Assembly: GCA_027036095.1 (NCBI GenBank)
Contig: JALVTA010000226.1
Span: 1 to 15,876, forward strand
Direction of reading: 5' to 3'
Origin: Thiotrichales bacterium
GTDB lineage: Bacteria; Pseudomonadota; Gammaproteobacteria; Thiomicrospirales; Thiomicrospiraceae
Length of the DNA: 15,876 nt
This document shows positions 1 to 9,305 of this stretch, piece after piece. The position numbers and the translations under genes were made by a program. Every line of letters begins with the position of its first letter. The first letter of the stretch is position 1. Below the pieces are notes generated by a model. That model saw nothing but the letters and a program-made list of their open reading frames with translations. It ran no database searches and had not been told where the DNA came from.

Positions 1-442
1 GCAGTTTCGTCTGCGGCGTGATGGTCGCTTCCCACGCCTCATGGTCCGTCAGCGGCACATAGTCGGTGCCGATGCCCAGTTTGCCGAGATATTTTGAGAA
101 CAGCACCTTGGTGGTACCGAAAATGCTCCGGGAGCTGACGATGTGGTCACCGCTTTCCAGCAGTCCCAGCATCAGCGACAGGATGGCGCTCATGCCCGAG
201 GCGGTGCCCACGCACGCCTCGCCGCCCTCCATGGCCGCCAGGCGCTGTTCGAAGGTGCGCACCGTCGGGTTGGTGAAACGGGAGTAGATGTTGCCCGCCT
301 CCTCGCCGGCGAAGCGGGCCGCCGCCTGGGCGGCGGAGTCGAAGGCGAAGCTGGAGGTGGGAAAGATGGCCTCGCTGTTCTCCCCTTCCGGCGTGCGCGT
401 GTAACCGCCATGAATGGCAAAACTCTCCTCGTGCCAGTCCAT
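1..442 (-). CDS. metZ: O-succinylhomoserine sulfhydrylase, N-terminal part (cut by window edge)
   Basis: This open frame starts at ATG 442 and runs off the left edge after about 147 codons. The product begins MDWHEESFAIHGGY and contains IYSRFTNPTV and GGEACVGTASGMSAI, which are typical of the N-terminal half of Cys/Met-metabolism PLP enzymes of the MetZ/MetB family. MetZ converts O-succinylhomoserine and sulfide to homocysteine in methionine synthesis in the cytoplasm. The PLP-binding lysine lies beyond the window, so catalytic competence cannot be checked. A GGGAGG Shine-Dalgarno sequence lies inside the end of purF, and only one base separates the purF stop from this ATG, so the two are probably co-transcribed. 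MetZ next to purF is a common arrangement in gamma- and betaproteobacteria, which favours MetZ over cystathionine gamma-synthase (MetB) or O-acetylhomoserine sulfhydrylase (MetY). Confidence 0.9.
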   Translation of the reverse strand, partial: MDWHEESFAIHGGYTRTPEGENSEAIFPTSSFAFDSAAQAAARFAGEEAGNIYSRFTNPTVRTFEQRLAAMEGGEACVGTASGMSAILSLMLGLLESGDHIVSSRSIFGTTKVLFSKYLGKLGIGTDYVPLTDHEAWEATITPQTKL

Positions 443-443
443 A

Positions 444-1952
444 TCAGCCTCCCACGTTGGCCATGCCCACCGGCTCGTCGCCTACCGGCGCCTTGCCGTG
501 CCGGTTGCGTTCCAGCGCGGCCAGATAGTTGGCGTCAATATCACCGGTGACGTATTCGCCGCTGAAGCATGAGGTATCGAAGCAGGGCACCACGGGGTTG
601 CCCTCGCGCACCGCTTCAACCAGATCGTCCAGATCCTGATAGATGAGCCGGTCGGCGCCGATGAACTCGGCGATCTCCTGCACCGTCTTGTTGCTGGCAA
701 TCAGTTCGGAGGCCGCCGGCATGTCGATGCCATACACGTAGGGGTAGCGCACCGGCGGCGCGGCGGATGCGAAATAGACCTTGCGGGCGCCGGCATCCCG
801 CGCCATCTGCACGATCTCGCCAGAGGTGGTGCCGCGCACGATGGAGTCATCCACCAGCAGGACATTCTTGCCCTCGAACTCCAGCGGCACAGGGTTGAGC
901 TTCTGACGCACCGACTTCTTGCGCAGCTGCTGCCCCGGCATGATGAAGGTGCGGCCGATGTAGCGGTTCTTGATGAAGCCTTCCCGGTAGGGCTTGCCCA
1001 GGGTTTCCGCCAGCTGCAGCGCGCTGGTACGGCTGGTGTCGGGAATGGGCATGACCACATCGATGTCGTTGTCCGGCCATTCGCGCAGGATCTTCTCGCC
1101 CAGCTTGCGTCCCATGCGCAGGCGCGCCTTGTAGACGGAGATGCCGTCGATGATGGAATCCGGCCGGGCGAAATAGACGAACTCGAAGATGCACGGCGCA
1201 TGCTGAGGATCGTCATGGCACTGCTCGAACAGCAACTGGCCGTCGGCGGTCATCACCACCGCCTCGCCCGGCGCCACATCGCGCACGATGCGGTAGCCCA
1301 GACTGTCCAGCGCTACGCTTTCGGAGGCGACGATGTAGTCCTTGCCGCCGGCTTCGTTCTCCCGCTCGCCCACGATCAGCGGACGCAGACCGTGCGGGTC
1401 GCGGAAGGCAAACACGCCGAGCCCCGCAATCATGCCCACGGTCGCATAGCCGCCACGCACCCGTTTGTGTACCCGGCGAATGGCGGCGAACACGTCTTCC
1501 GGCGTGGGGGTAAGCGTATTCTGGCGCAGCAGCTCATGGGCGAAGACGTTGAGCAGCACCTCGGAGTCGGAATTGGTGTTCAGATGGCGCAGATCCTGCC
1601 GCCAGATCTGCTCGCGCAGCTCGTCTGCATTGGTCAGGTTGCCGTTGTGGCCCATGACGATGCCATAGGGCGCATTCACATAGAACGGCTGCGCCTCCGC
1701 GCTGGAGCTGGTTCCGGCGGTGGGATAGCGCACATGGCCGATGCCCATCGCTCCGATCAGCTCACGCATGTGACGGGTGCGGAACACATCCTTGACCAGA
1801 CCGTTGTCCTTGCGCTGGAAGAAGCGGTCGCCCGCGCAGGTGACGATGCCTGCGGCGTCCTGCCCGCGGTGCTGCAGGATGGTCAGGGCGTCATAGATTT
1901 CCTGATTGACCAGTGTCCCGTCCGTATGGACGATACCGACGACTCCACACAT
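444..1952 (-). CDS. purF: Amidophosphoribosyltransferase
   Basis: This is the first committed enzyme of de novo purine synthesis. It transfers ammonia from glutamine to PRPP to give phosphoribosylamine. The 502-residue product begins MCGVVGIV, so Cys2 becomes the N-terminal nucleophile of the glutaminase domain after Met removal. RYPTAG (about 75-80) and GHNGNLTN (101-108) are glutaminase motifs. The C-terminal phosphoribosyltransferase domain has the PRPP loop VLLVDDSIVRGTTS (364-377). The length is normal for the family. A GGGAG-type ribosome site lies about 11 bases before the ATG. The gene begins 2 bp after the SPOR gene stop and is followed after 1 bp by metZ, so it sits inside the operon. 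The cvpA gene that usually precedes purF in related bacteria is absent. Confidence 0.97.
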   Translation of the reverse strand: MCGVVGIVHTDGTLVNQEIYDALTILQHRGQDAAGIVTCAGDRFFQRKDNGLVKDVFRTRHMRELIGAMGIGHVRYPTAGTSSSAEAQPFYVNAPYGIVMGHNGNLTNADELREQIWRQDLRHLNTNSDSEVLLNVFAHELLRQNTLTPTPEDVFAAIRRVHKRVRGGYATVGMIAGLGVFAFRDPHGLRPLIVGERENEAGGKDYIVASESVALDSLGYRIVRDVAPGEAVVMTADGQLLFEQCHDDPQHAPCIFEFVYFARPDSIIDGISVYKARLRMGRKLGEKILREWPDNDIDVVMPIPDTSRTSALQLAETLGKPYREGFIKNRYIGRTFIMPGQQLRKKSVRQKLNPVPLEFEGKNVLLVDDSIVRGTTSGEIVQMARDAGARKVYFASAAPPVRYPYVYGIDMPAASELIASNKTVQEIAEFIGADRLIYQDLDDLVEAVREGNPVVPCFDTSCFSGEYVTGDIDANYLAALERNRHGKAPVGDEPVGMANVGG

Positions 1953-1954
1953 GC

Positions 1955-2602
1955 TCAGTTCTTCTCCCTGCTGATGCGTTCCACGATCGAATCGGTTCGA
2001 AAGCGTCGATCCACGAGCTTCTTGATACGGCGCGCCTGACTGCGGCTGGCATAGGGACCGATGCGCACCGAATAGAGTCTGCGCCCGTCCCGGGTTTTGA
2101 AGACGCGATATGTTGCATCATAGCCCGCCTCGTTGAGCCGCGCCACCAAATCATTGGCCTGGCGCAGCGTGTAGTAGGCGGCCACCTTCACCAGCCAGCC
2201 CGTACGCTGCGGGGTTTTCGCCTGCCCGCCGCTGTCGCGGGCGGGCGCCCTGGGTGCAGCCCCGGCTCGGGCGTCGGCATGCCGTGCCGGCGCATGGTGA
2301 CCGCCTGCGGCCGCCTTCCGGGCCGCAGAGGGTTTCGGCTGCTCAGCACCCCGAGGTTTTTCCTTCACGGGTGCGGCGGGGGGCTTTTCCGCAAAGGTCC
2401 GCTCAGGCAGGCGCCTGACCGGTGCCGTTTCGGGAATGGTCAGCGGCGTGTCCACCACCGGCGCCGGCTTCTTCCGTGCCGTCCCCTCGTCGGCCATGCG
2501 GTCGGGAGAAAAGTGCACCGGCTGCCAGCTGCCCACCAGCAGGATCAGCACCAGGAACCAGATCACCACGCCCGTCAGCTGATTGCGCAGCGTCTCATCC
2601 AT
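1955..2602 (-). CDS. dedD: SPOR-domain inner-membrane protein, DedD-like
   Basis: This 215-residue product has a short cytoplasmic N-terminus, one membrane segment at about residues 10-27 (VVIWFLVLILLVG), and a long Pro/Ala/Arg/Lys-rich linker at about 35-130. The C-terminal SPOR domain (about 134-210) includes WLVKVAAYYTLRQANDLV and YSVRIGPYASRSQA. SPOR domains bind denuded septal glycan, and DedD acts at the division site in Escherichia coli, so a division-associated role is likely. I chose ATG 2602, which has GGAGAGG seven bases upstream. A GTG at 2623 in the same frame lacks such a site. The start overlaps folC by 8 bp, and purF follows after 2 bp. The position between folC and purF matches dedD in other proteobacteria. 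The linker is low in complexity, and the family assignment rests on architecture and position. Confidence 0.85.
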   Translation of the reverse strand: MDETLRNQLTGVVIWFLVLILLVGSWQPVHFSPDRMADEGTARKKPAPVVDTPLTIPETAPVRRLPERTFAEKPPAAPVKEKPRGAEQPKPSAARKAAAGGHHAPARHADARAGAAPRAPARDSGGQAKTPQRTGWLVKVAAYYTLRQANDLVARLNEAGYDATYRVFKTRDGRRLYSVRIGPYASRSQARRIKKLVDRRFRTDSIVERISREKN

Positions 2603-3863
2603 GCCCCAGCCTCTCCAGAACACCGCCCACCGTCACCAGAGAGCCCCATGCCAGCACCGGCGCCTGTGCCTGCCGGGCCGCCGCCACGGCCGCATCCAGA
2701 TGCTCATGGGCCGTAACAGCCGAGTCGGACACGCCCGACGACAGCAACGCTTCCCGCAGGGCATTCAGCGGCATGGCGCGTGCATCCTCAAGCGGTGCCA
2801 CATGCCAGTGGGCTACATGGGGTGCCACCGCCTCCACCATGGGACGCACATCCTTATCATTGAGGGCGGAAAAGACGCAATGCCAGCCCCGCTCCGGCCG
2901 TCCCGCCAGATAGTCAGCCAGTGCCTTCGCCCCCTGCGGATTGTGGGCTACATCCACCAGCCAGGGCTGCCCCGCCACCTGCAGATGCTGCAGCCGGCCG
3001 GGATGACGCACCTGCCGCAGTCCACGCTCGATATGCGTGCGGGTCAGGTAGAACTGCACCGGCAGCCGCTCCAGCACTGCCAGTACGCCGGCAGCGTTCT
3101 GCAGCTGATAGTCACCGGGCAGCGCCGGTTCCGGCAGGCCGTTCAGGCGCACGGCTCCCTCATAGTCCCACAGTACGCCGTGACGCCGCCAGTGGAAATC
3201 CCGACCGGCCAGCGCCAGCGGCACTCCCTGCGCCTCGGCGGCTTCCAGCACGCTCTGAGGCGGATTGGGGTCGGACACCACCGCCGGGCGGCCCGGACGC
3301 AGAATGCCCGCCTTCTCCCGCCCGATGGACTCGCGGTCCTCGCCCAGCCAGTCGGCGTGATCAACATCAATGGCGGTGATCAGCGCAATATCGGCATCCA
3401 CGGCGTTGGTGGCATCCAGCCGACCGCCCAGTCCCACTTCCAGAATGACGGCATCGAGAAACTGCTGGCCGAACAGCCACAGTGCCGCCAGCGTGCCGAA
3501 CTCGAAAAAGGTCAGCAGCGTCCCCTCCCGTGCCTTGTCGATGGCATTGAAGGCGGCGACCAGCTGGTCGTCGGACACGGGAACAGCGTTGATGCGGATG
3601 CGTTCGTTGTAGCGGATGAGATGGGGTGAGGTGTAGGTGCCCACCTGATAGCCCGCCCCGGCGAGAATGGCTTCCAGCATGGCCACGCTGGAGCCCTTGC
3701 CATTGGTCCCCGCCACGGTGATGACGGTGGCACGCGGTGCCAGCACGCCCAGGCGCTCGCCCACCTGGCGGACCCGCTCCAGCCCCAGATCGACCGCGCG
3801 CGGATGCAGCCGCAGCTGGTAGTCCAGCCACTGTTGCAGCGAGCGGTCGTCGGATTCGATCAT
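2595..3863 (-). CDS. folC: Bifunctional dihydrofolate synthase / folylpolyglutamate synthase
   Basis: FolC joins dihydropteroate to glutamate and then adds further glutamates to folates, using ATP. The 422-residue product is of normal length. It shows the Mur-ligase-type P-loop AGTNGKGSS (51-59), then YTSPHLIRYNERI, the omega-loop region of the family, and GLGGRLDATNAVD further on. DVAHNPQGAKAL marks the start of the C-terminal domain. The ATG lies 4 bp after the accD stop, with TGAGGA overlapping that stop as a close-spaced ribosome site. The 3' end overlaps the SPOR gene by 8 bp. The accD-folC-SPOR order is widely conserved in proteobacteria, and the tight packing implies one transcript. 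Confidence 0.95.
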   Translation of the reverse strand: MIESDDRSLQQWLDYQLRLHPRAVDLGLERVRQVGERLGVLAPRATVITVAGTNGKGSSVAMLEAILAGAGYQVGTYTSPHLIRYNERIRINAVPVSDDQLVAAFNAIDKAREGTLLTFFEFGTLAALWLFGQQFLDAVILEVGLGGRLDATNAVDADIALITAIDVDHADWLGEDRESIGREKAGILRPGRPAVVSDPNPPQSVLEAAEAQGVPLALAGRDFHWRRHGVLWDYEGAVRLNGLPEPALPGDYQLQNAAGVLAVLERLPVQFYLTRTHIERGLRQVRHPGRLQHLQVAGQPWLVDVAHNPQGAKALADYLAGRPERGWHCVFSALNDKDVRPMVEAVAPHVAHWHVAPLEDARAMPLNALREALLSSGVSDSAVTAHEHLDAAVAAARQAQAPVLAWGSLVTVGGVLERLGHG

Positions 3864-3867
3864 GTCC

Positions 3868-4722
3868 TCAGGCGGGGCGGTTCATCAGCATGCGGCACAT
3901 GAGCGCCAGTTCCTGACGCATGTCGCGCCGGTCGATGATGCGGTCGATGGCACCATGCTCCAGCAGGAACTCGCTGCGCTGGAATCCTTCCGGCAGCTTC
4001 TCGCGCACGGTCTGTTCGATCACGCGGGGACCGGCAAAACCGATCAGCGCCCCCGGCTCGGCCACATTGATGTCGCCCAGCATGGCGAAGCTGGCGGACA
4101 CTCCGCCCATGGTGGGATCGGTCAGCACCGAAATGAACGGCAGCCCCGCCTCGCGCAGTCGGCCCAGCGCCGCGGATGTCTTGGCCATCTGCATCAGAGA
4201 GAACAGCGACTCCTGCATGCGCGCGCCACCGGAGGCGGAGAAGACCACGAAGGGACACTGCAGTTCCAGCGCCTTGTTGACGCCCCGCACGAACTTTTCG
4301 CCCACCACGGAACCCATCGAACCGCCCATGAACTTGAACTCGAAGGCACCGGCAACCATCTGCAGGCCTTCCACATCGCCTACCATCATGATCAGCGCAT
4401 CCTTCTCGCCGGTGGCCTTCTGGGCCTGACTGATGCGGTCCCTGTACTTCTTCTGGTCGCGGAAGCCGAGAATGTCGATGGGGGACACTTCGGCGGCAAT
4501 CTCCTGCGCCGTGCCCGCATCAAACAGGTGCTTGAGGCGTTCGCGCGCGCCGATGCGCATGTGATGGCCGCACTTGGGACACACATGCAGGTTGCGCTCC
4601 AGCTCGGCGCGGTAGAGCACGTTCTCACACTTGGGACACTTGACCCACAGCCCTTCCGGAATGGAGCGCTTGCGCTCCGTCGCCCGCTTGATGCTGGGCA
4701 GAATGCGATCAAACCAGTTCAT
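3868..4722 (-). CDS. accD: Acetyl-CoA carboxylase carboxyltransferase subunit beta
   Basis: AccD and AccA form the carboxyltransferase that moves CO2 from biotin to acetyl-CoA, making malonyl-CoA for fatty acid synthesis. The 284-residue product has the N-terminal four-cysteine zinc ribbon: C29 and C32 (CPKC) and C48 and C51 (CPKC). The crotonase-like core follows, with GGSMGSVVGEKF, SASGGARMQE and DPTMGGVSASFA, the last two forming the acyl-CoA/biotin site. The gene starts in an ATGA overlap with the trpA stop and has GGGAG about 8 bases upstream. accA is not in the window. The position between trpA and folC is typical, so a transcript shared with tryptophan genes is expected rather than odd. 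Confidence 0.97.
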   Translation of the reverse strand: MNWFDRILPSIKRATERKRSIPEGLWVKCPKCENVLYRAELERNLHVCPKCGHHMRIGARERLKHLFDAGTAQEIAAEVSPIDILGFRDQKKYRDRISQAQKATGEKDALIMMVGDVEGLQMVAGAFEFKFMGGSMGSVVGEKFVRGVNKALELQCPFVVFSASGGARMQESLFSLMQMAKTSAALGRLREAGLPFISVLTDPTMGGVSASFAMLGDINVAEPGALIGFAGPRVIEQTVREKLPEGFQRSEFLLEHGAIDRIIDRRDMRQELALMCRMLMNRPA

Positions 4723-5549
4723 GACGACTGCTCCCTGTCAGCCCGGTCCACGCCGGCGCGGAAAGGCGCCAGCGCCTCTTTCAGGCGCGCAGTCACCTGC
4801 TCGCAGGGCGCGCCCACCAAGGATTCCATCTCTCTGACCAGCGCCGAGCCGACGATGACGGCATCGCCCAGCCTGGCCATCTCGTAGGCCCGTTCGCCAT
4901 CACGGATGCCGAAGCCGATGCCCACCGGTCGATTCATGCGCCGTTTCAGCACGGCCACATGTTCGGCCACATCCTGCACATCCAGCGCGTCGGCACCGGT
5001 GACTCCCTTGAGGGAGACGTAATAGACGAAACCGCTGCCCTCCGTCTCCACCGCCTGCAGACGGCTTTCCGGCGTTGTGGGCGCCACCAGAAAGATGCGG
5101 TCCAGCCCTTCGGCGGCCAGCGCCTCCAGATAGCCGTCGACGGCCTCCTCCGGCGGCATGTCCACCGTGAGCACGCCGTCCACACCCGCTTCACGTGCAC
5201 GCAGGGCGAAGGGCACATAGCCCATGGCCTCCACCGGATTGTCATAGCCCATCAGCACGATGGGGGTGTCCTGATCCTGCCGGCGGAAGGCCTCCACCAT
5301 CTCCAGCACCTGCCCCAGCGAGGTGCCGTGGGCCAGCGCCCGCTCGGTAGCCTTCTGAATCACCGGGCCGTCCGCCATGGGGTCGGAAAAGGGCACGCCC
5401 AGCTCGATCAGGTCGGCGCCCGCCTCCACCAGCGCGTGCATCATGGCCACAGTGCAGTCAGGATGGGGATCACCGGCGGTGATGTAGGGGATCAGCGCCG
5501 TGCGCCCCTCGGCACGCAGACGGTCAAAGGTTGCAGCAATGCGGCTCAT
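4719..5549 (-). CDS. trpA: Tryptophan synthase alpha subunit
   Basis: TrpA cleaves indole-3-glycerol phosphate to indole, which is channelled to TrpB. The 276-residue TIM-barrel product carries both catalytic acids where the family expects them: E49 in DLIELGVPFSD and D60 in DPMADGP. It also has GVTGAD and GFGIRDGE in the phosphate-binding part. The ATG overlaps the trpB stop by one base (TGATG), and the stop overlaps the accD ATG (ATGA), so translation is probably coupled on both sides. A GAAGGG site lies about 11 bases before the start. The trpC, trpD and trpE genes of the pathway are not in this window. Confidence 0.97.
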   Translation of the reverse strand: MSRIAATFDRLRAEGRTALIPYITAGDPHPDCTVAMMHALVEAGADLIELGVPFSDPMADGPVIQKATERALAHGTSLGQVLEMVEAFRRQDQDTPIVLMGYDNPVEAMGYVPFALRAREAGVDGVLTVDMPPEEAVDGYLEALAAEGLDRIFLVAPTTPESRLQAVETEGSGFVYYVSLKGVTGADALDVQDVAEHVAVLKRRMNRPVGIGFGIRDGERAYEMARLGDAVIVGSALVREMESLVGAPCEQVTARLKEALAPFRAGVDRADREQSS

Positions 5550-6754
5550 CAGTATTCAAACCCTTCTACGGCGGCCAGAGTCTTCATGTCCTTGTCGCCC
5601 CGGCCCGACAGATTGACGATCATCATGCGCTCCGCCCCCAGCTCGGGCGCCAGCTTCTTCGCGTACGCCAGCGCGTGGCTGGACTCCAGCGCCGGCAGGA
5701 TGCCTTCCAGCCGGGTCAGGTCACGGCAGGCATCCAGCGCCTCCTCGTCGGTCACGGCCACATAGCTGGCACGACCGATGTCCTTCAGCCAGGCGTGCTC
5801 CGGCCCCACACCAGGGTAGTCCAGCCCGGCGGAGATGGAATGGGTGCCGAGGATCTGGCCGTTGTCATCCTGCATCAGGTAGGTGCGGTTGCCGTGCAGT
5901 ACACCCGGCCGACCGGCGCATAACGGCGCGGCGTGCTCTCCCGTCTCCAGCCCGTGACCGGCCGCTTCCACGCCGTAAAGGGCCACTTCCTCGTCCGGCA
6001 GGAACTCATGGAACAGGCCGATGGCGTTGGAACCGCCCCCCACGCAGGCCACCAGCGCGTCCGGCAGACGGCCCTCCTTGTCCAGAATCTGCTGCCGCGC
6101 CTCGCGGCCGATGACCGCCTGAAAGTCGCGCACCATTTCCGGATAGGGATGCGGCCCGGCCACGGTGCCGATGATGTAGAAGGTGTCGTCCACATGGGTG
6201 ACCCAGTCGCGCATGGCCTCGTTGAGGGCATCCTTGAGGGTGCGCGTGCCGGAGGTGACCGGCACCACTTCCGCCCCCAGCATCTTCATGCGCGCCACAT
6301 TGGGGGCCTGGCGGGCCACGTCATCCGCGCCCATGTAGACCACGCACTCCAGCCCCAGCCGCGCCGCCACGGTGGCGGAGGCCACCCCATGCTGCCCGGC
6401 ACCGGTCTCGGCGATGATGCGCGTCTTGCCCAGCTTTCTGGCCAGCAACGCCTGACCGATGGTGTTGTTCACCTTGTGGGCGCCGGTGTGGTTGAGATCC
6501 TCGCGTTTGAGGTAGATCTTCGCACCGCCCCAGACTTCCGTGAGCCGCTCGGCGAAATAGAGCGGCGAGGGCCGGCCCACGTAGTCGCGCAGGTCGGCGT
6601 CCAGTTCGGCCCAGAACTGCGGGTCCCGCTTGAGGGTGTGATACTGCTGTTTCAGTTCCTCCAGCGCCGCCATGAGCGTCTCCGGCGCAAAGATGCCGCC
6701 GTAGGGCCCGAAGTGCCCACGCGCGTCGGGAAACTGGCTGTAATCAATGGTCAT
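5549..6754 (-). CDS. trpB: Tryptophan synthase beta subunit
   Basis: TrpB is the PLP enzyme that condenses indole with serine to make tryptophan, in an alpha2-beta2 complex with TrpA. The 401-residue product shows GRPSPLYFAERL, then LNHTGAHKVNN with the PLP lysine K94. CVGGGSNAIG is the loop that binds the cofactor phosphate. The N-terminal GPYGGIFAPETL is characteristic of TrpB1, the form that pairs with TrpA, rather than the stand-alone TrpB2. The gene starts in an ATGA overlap with the trpF stop. No strong ribosome site is visible before it, which suggests it depends on coupling to trpF translation. Confidence 0.97.
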   Translation of the reverse strand: MTIDYSQFPDARGHFGPYGGIFAPETLMAALEELKQQYHTLKRDPQFWAELDADLRDYVGRPSPLYFAERLTEVWGGAKIYLKREDLNHTGAHKVNNTIGQALLARKLGKTRIIAETGAGQHGVASATVAARLGLECVVYMGADDVARQAPNVARMKMLGAEVVPVTSGTRTLKDALNEAMRDWVTHVDDTFYIIGTVAGPHPYPEMVRDFQAVIGREARQQILDKEGRLPDALVACVGGGSNAIGLFHEFLPDEEVALYGVEAAGHGLETGEHAAPLCAGRPGVLHGNRTYLMQDDNGQILGTHSISAGLDYPGVGPEHAWLKDIGRASYVAVTDEEALDACRDLTRLEGILPALESSHALAYAKKLAPELGAERMMIVNLSGRGDKDMKTLAAVEGFEY

Positions 6755-7380
6755 GAATCGGTGTCCGCCCTGTTGACTGCTGCGGTGAATTGAACAATTT
6801 TACCTGAATCCTTGATGCCCTTTTTCCTTTCCACGCCGCCACTGACATCTACGCCCCACGGGCGCACCTGCCGCACTGCGTCGGCCACATTTTCGGGCGT
6901 CAGTCCACCGGCAAGAATCACCGGCAGGTCGATATCCGTGCGCGCCAGCGTCCAGTCGAACGCCTCGCCGGTACCGCCGGGCACACCGGGACGGAAGGTA
7001 TCCAGCAGCAGCCCTTGCGCCTCGTGATAGCGCCGGGCCAGCGCATCCAGGTCCGTTTCAGGTTTCATGCGCACCGCCTTGATGAACGGCTGACCGAAAC
7101 GGGCGCAGAATTCGGGAGCCTCGTCGCCGTGAAACTGGAGCAGATCCAGCGGCACTTCGGTGAGCACGGTTTCCACGAAATCCTCAGCGGGGTCCACAAA
7201 CAGCCCCACGGTGGTGACAAAGGGTGGCAGCGCCTCCACCACCTCCCATGCTTCGGCAATGTCCACGGCCCGGGGGCTTTTGTCATAGAACACCAGCCCG
7301 ATGGCGTCCGCCCCCGCCTCGGCGGCGGCCAGAGCGTCCTCCGGACGGGTGATGCCGCAGATCTTGATGCGCGTTCTCAT
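6751..7380 (-). CDS. trpF: Phosphoribosylanthranilate isomerase
   Basis: TrpF catalyses the Amadori rearrangement of phosphoribosylanthranilate in tryptophan synthesis. The 209-residue single-domain TIM barrel begins MRTRIKICGITRPEDA, with the catalytic cysteine C8 in the CGIT motif. It has LLLDTFRPGVPGGTG with the general-acid aspartate, LAGGLTPENV, and VDVSGGVERKKGIKD at the phosphate-binding end. It is not fused to TrpC. The ATG lies in an ATGA overlap with the truA stop, with GAGGAG a few bases upstream. The truA-trpF-trpB-trpA order is common in beta- and some gammaproteobacteria. Confidence 0.96.
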   Translation of the reverse strand: MRTRIKICGITRPEDALAAAEAGADAIGLVFYDKSPRAVDIAEAWEVVEALPPFVTTVGLFVDPAEDFVETVLTEVPLDLLQFHGDEAPEFCARFGQPFIKAVRMKPETDLDALARRYHEAQGLLLDTFRPGVPGGTGEAFDWTLARTDIDLPVILAGGLTPENVADAVRQVRPWGVDVSGGVERKKGIKDSGKIVQFTAAVNRADTDS

Positions 7381-8177
7381 GCCTGCTCCTCACAGTGCCA
7401 CACCACGCAGTCCGGCTGGCGCTCGGGAATGACCAGTGCCGAGGGATAGAAGGCGGTGACGAAATAGAGCCCCTGCGCCGGGGCGGTCTCGGCCGCCTGC
7501 GTGCGGTCTCTGAGCGCCAGCAGCGCGGCCATCCAGCCCTCCTCCCGTTCGCCGGTGCCGATGCGAATCAGGCTGCCGACGATATTGCGTACCATGTGGT
7601 GAAGAAAGGCATTGGCGCGGATGTCCACGAACACCAGCGGCCCGCGGCGGCTGACAGTAATCCACTGCACATTGCGACGCGGATGCTTCGCCTGACAGCC
7701 GGCGGCGCGGAAACTGGAAAAGTCATGTTCGCCGATGAGCGCCTGCGCCGCCCGGTGCATGCGCGCGGCATCCAGCGGCTCGCGCACCGGCGTCACCCGT
7801 CCGCGCAGCAGTGCCGAAGGGGTGGCATCGTTGTAGATGACGTAGCGATACTGGCGGGCCACGGCACTGAAGCGGGCATCGAAATCGTCAGCCACCGGCT
7901 TCACCCAGCGGATGCGCACATCATCGGGCAGATGGGTGTTGGCGCCCTCCACCCAGGCACGCTCCGGCCGGCTGGCGTCGGCGTCGAAATGCACCACCTG
8001 ATTGAGCGCATGCACGCCGGTGTCGGTGCGTCCGGCGCAGCGCACCTGCACCGGATGGGCGGCGATGCGGGACAGCGCCGCCTCCACCTGGGTCTGCACG
8101 GCCCGGCAGTGGTCCTGATGCTGCCAGCCGCAGTAGCCGCTGCCGTCGTATTCGATGCCCAGCGCGTAGCGCGCCAT
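7377..8177 (-). CDS. truA: tRNA pseudouridine(38-40) synthase
   Basis: TruA makes pseudouridine at positions 38-40 in the anticodon stem-loop of many tRNAs. The 266-residue product begins MARYALGIEYDGSGYCGWQ and has the catalytic aspartate D52 in CAGRTDTGVHALNQ. FSSFRAAGCQAKHP and FLHHMVRNIVGSL are further family motifs. The ATG lies 9 bp after the asd stop, with AAGG overlapping that TAA as ribosome site. The stop overlaps trpF in ATGA. In many relatives fimV stands between asd and truA, but here there is no room for it. Confidence 0.96.
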   Translation of the reverse strand: MARYALGIEYDGSGYCGWQHQDHCRAVQTQVEAALSRIAAHPVQVRCAGRTDTGVHALNQVVHFDADASRPERAWVEGANTHLPDDVRIRWVKPVADDFDARFSAVARQYRYVIYNDATPSALLRGRVTPVREPLDAARMHRAAQALIGEHDFSSFRAAGCQAKHPRRNVQWITVSRRGPLVFVDIRANAFLHHMVRNIVGSLIRIGTGEREEGWMAALLALRDRTQAAETAPAQGLYFVTAFYPSALVIPERQPDCVVWHCEEQA

Positions 8178-8186
8178 CGCCGTGCC

Positions 8187-9209
<1,023 letters not shown>

Positions 9210-9271
9210 GTCCAAATCCTCGAATTTGCCTTGAATTCTGCTCAAAACCCCGCTCCGGCGGTATTTTTCCC

Positions 9272-9297
9272 GCCGCGCCGCGGCGGGCCGGCGCGGC
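9272..9297 (-). other. GC-only hairpin upstream of asd
   Basis: A 9-bp perfect inverted repeat (9272-9280 with 9289-9297) has an 8-base loop. A competing fold pairs CCCGCCG (9270-9276) with CGGCGGG (9282-9288). No T run follows the stem on either strand. On the minus strand it is followed by an A run, so it is not a canonical terminator. It lies in the 114-bp gap and would be in the 5' leader of asd if transcription comes from the bactofilin side. It could shield mRNA ends, slow polymerase, or be neutral GC-rich sequence. Confidence 0.5.
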
Positions 9298-9305
9298 ACC
9301 CTGCA

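Noticed and set aside
2200..2500. Low-complexity stretch as a possible repeat or recombined segment
   Set aside because: It encodes the Pro/Ala/Lys/Arg linker of the SPOR protein in frame, with no exact direct repeats. Such linkers are normal in DedD-type proteins.
2603..2623. GTG start of the SPOR gene at 2623
   Set aside because: No ribosome site precedes it. The bases it would translate include the GGAGAGG site of the ATG at 2602.
9210..9299. Earlier asd start at 9299
   Set aside because: The added residues are Arg/Ala-rich and encoded by the GC hairpin. Family homology and a good ribosome site both mark 9209.
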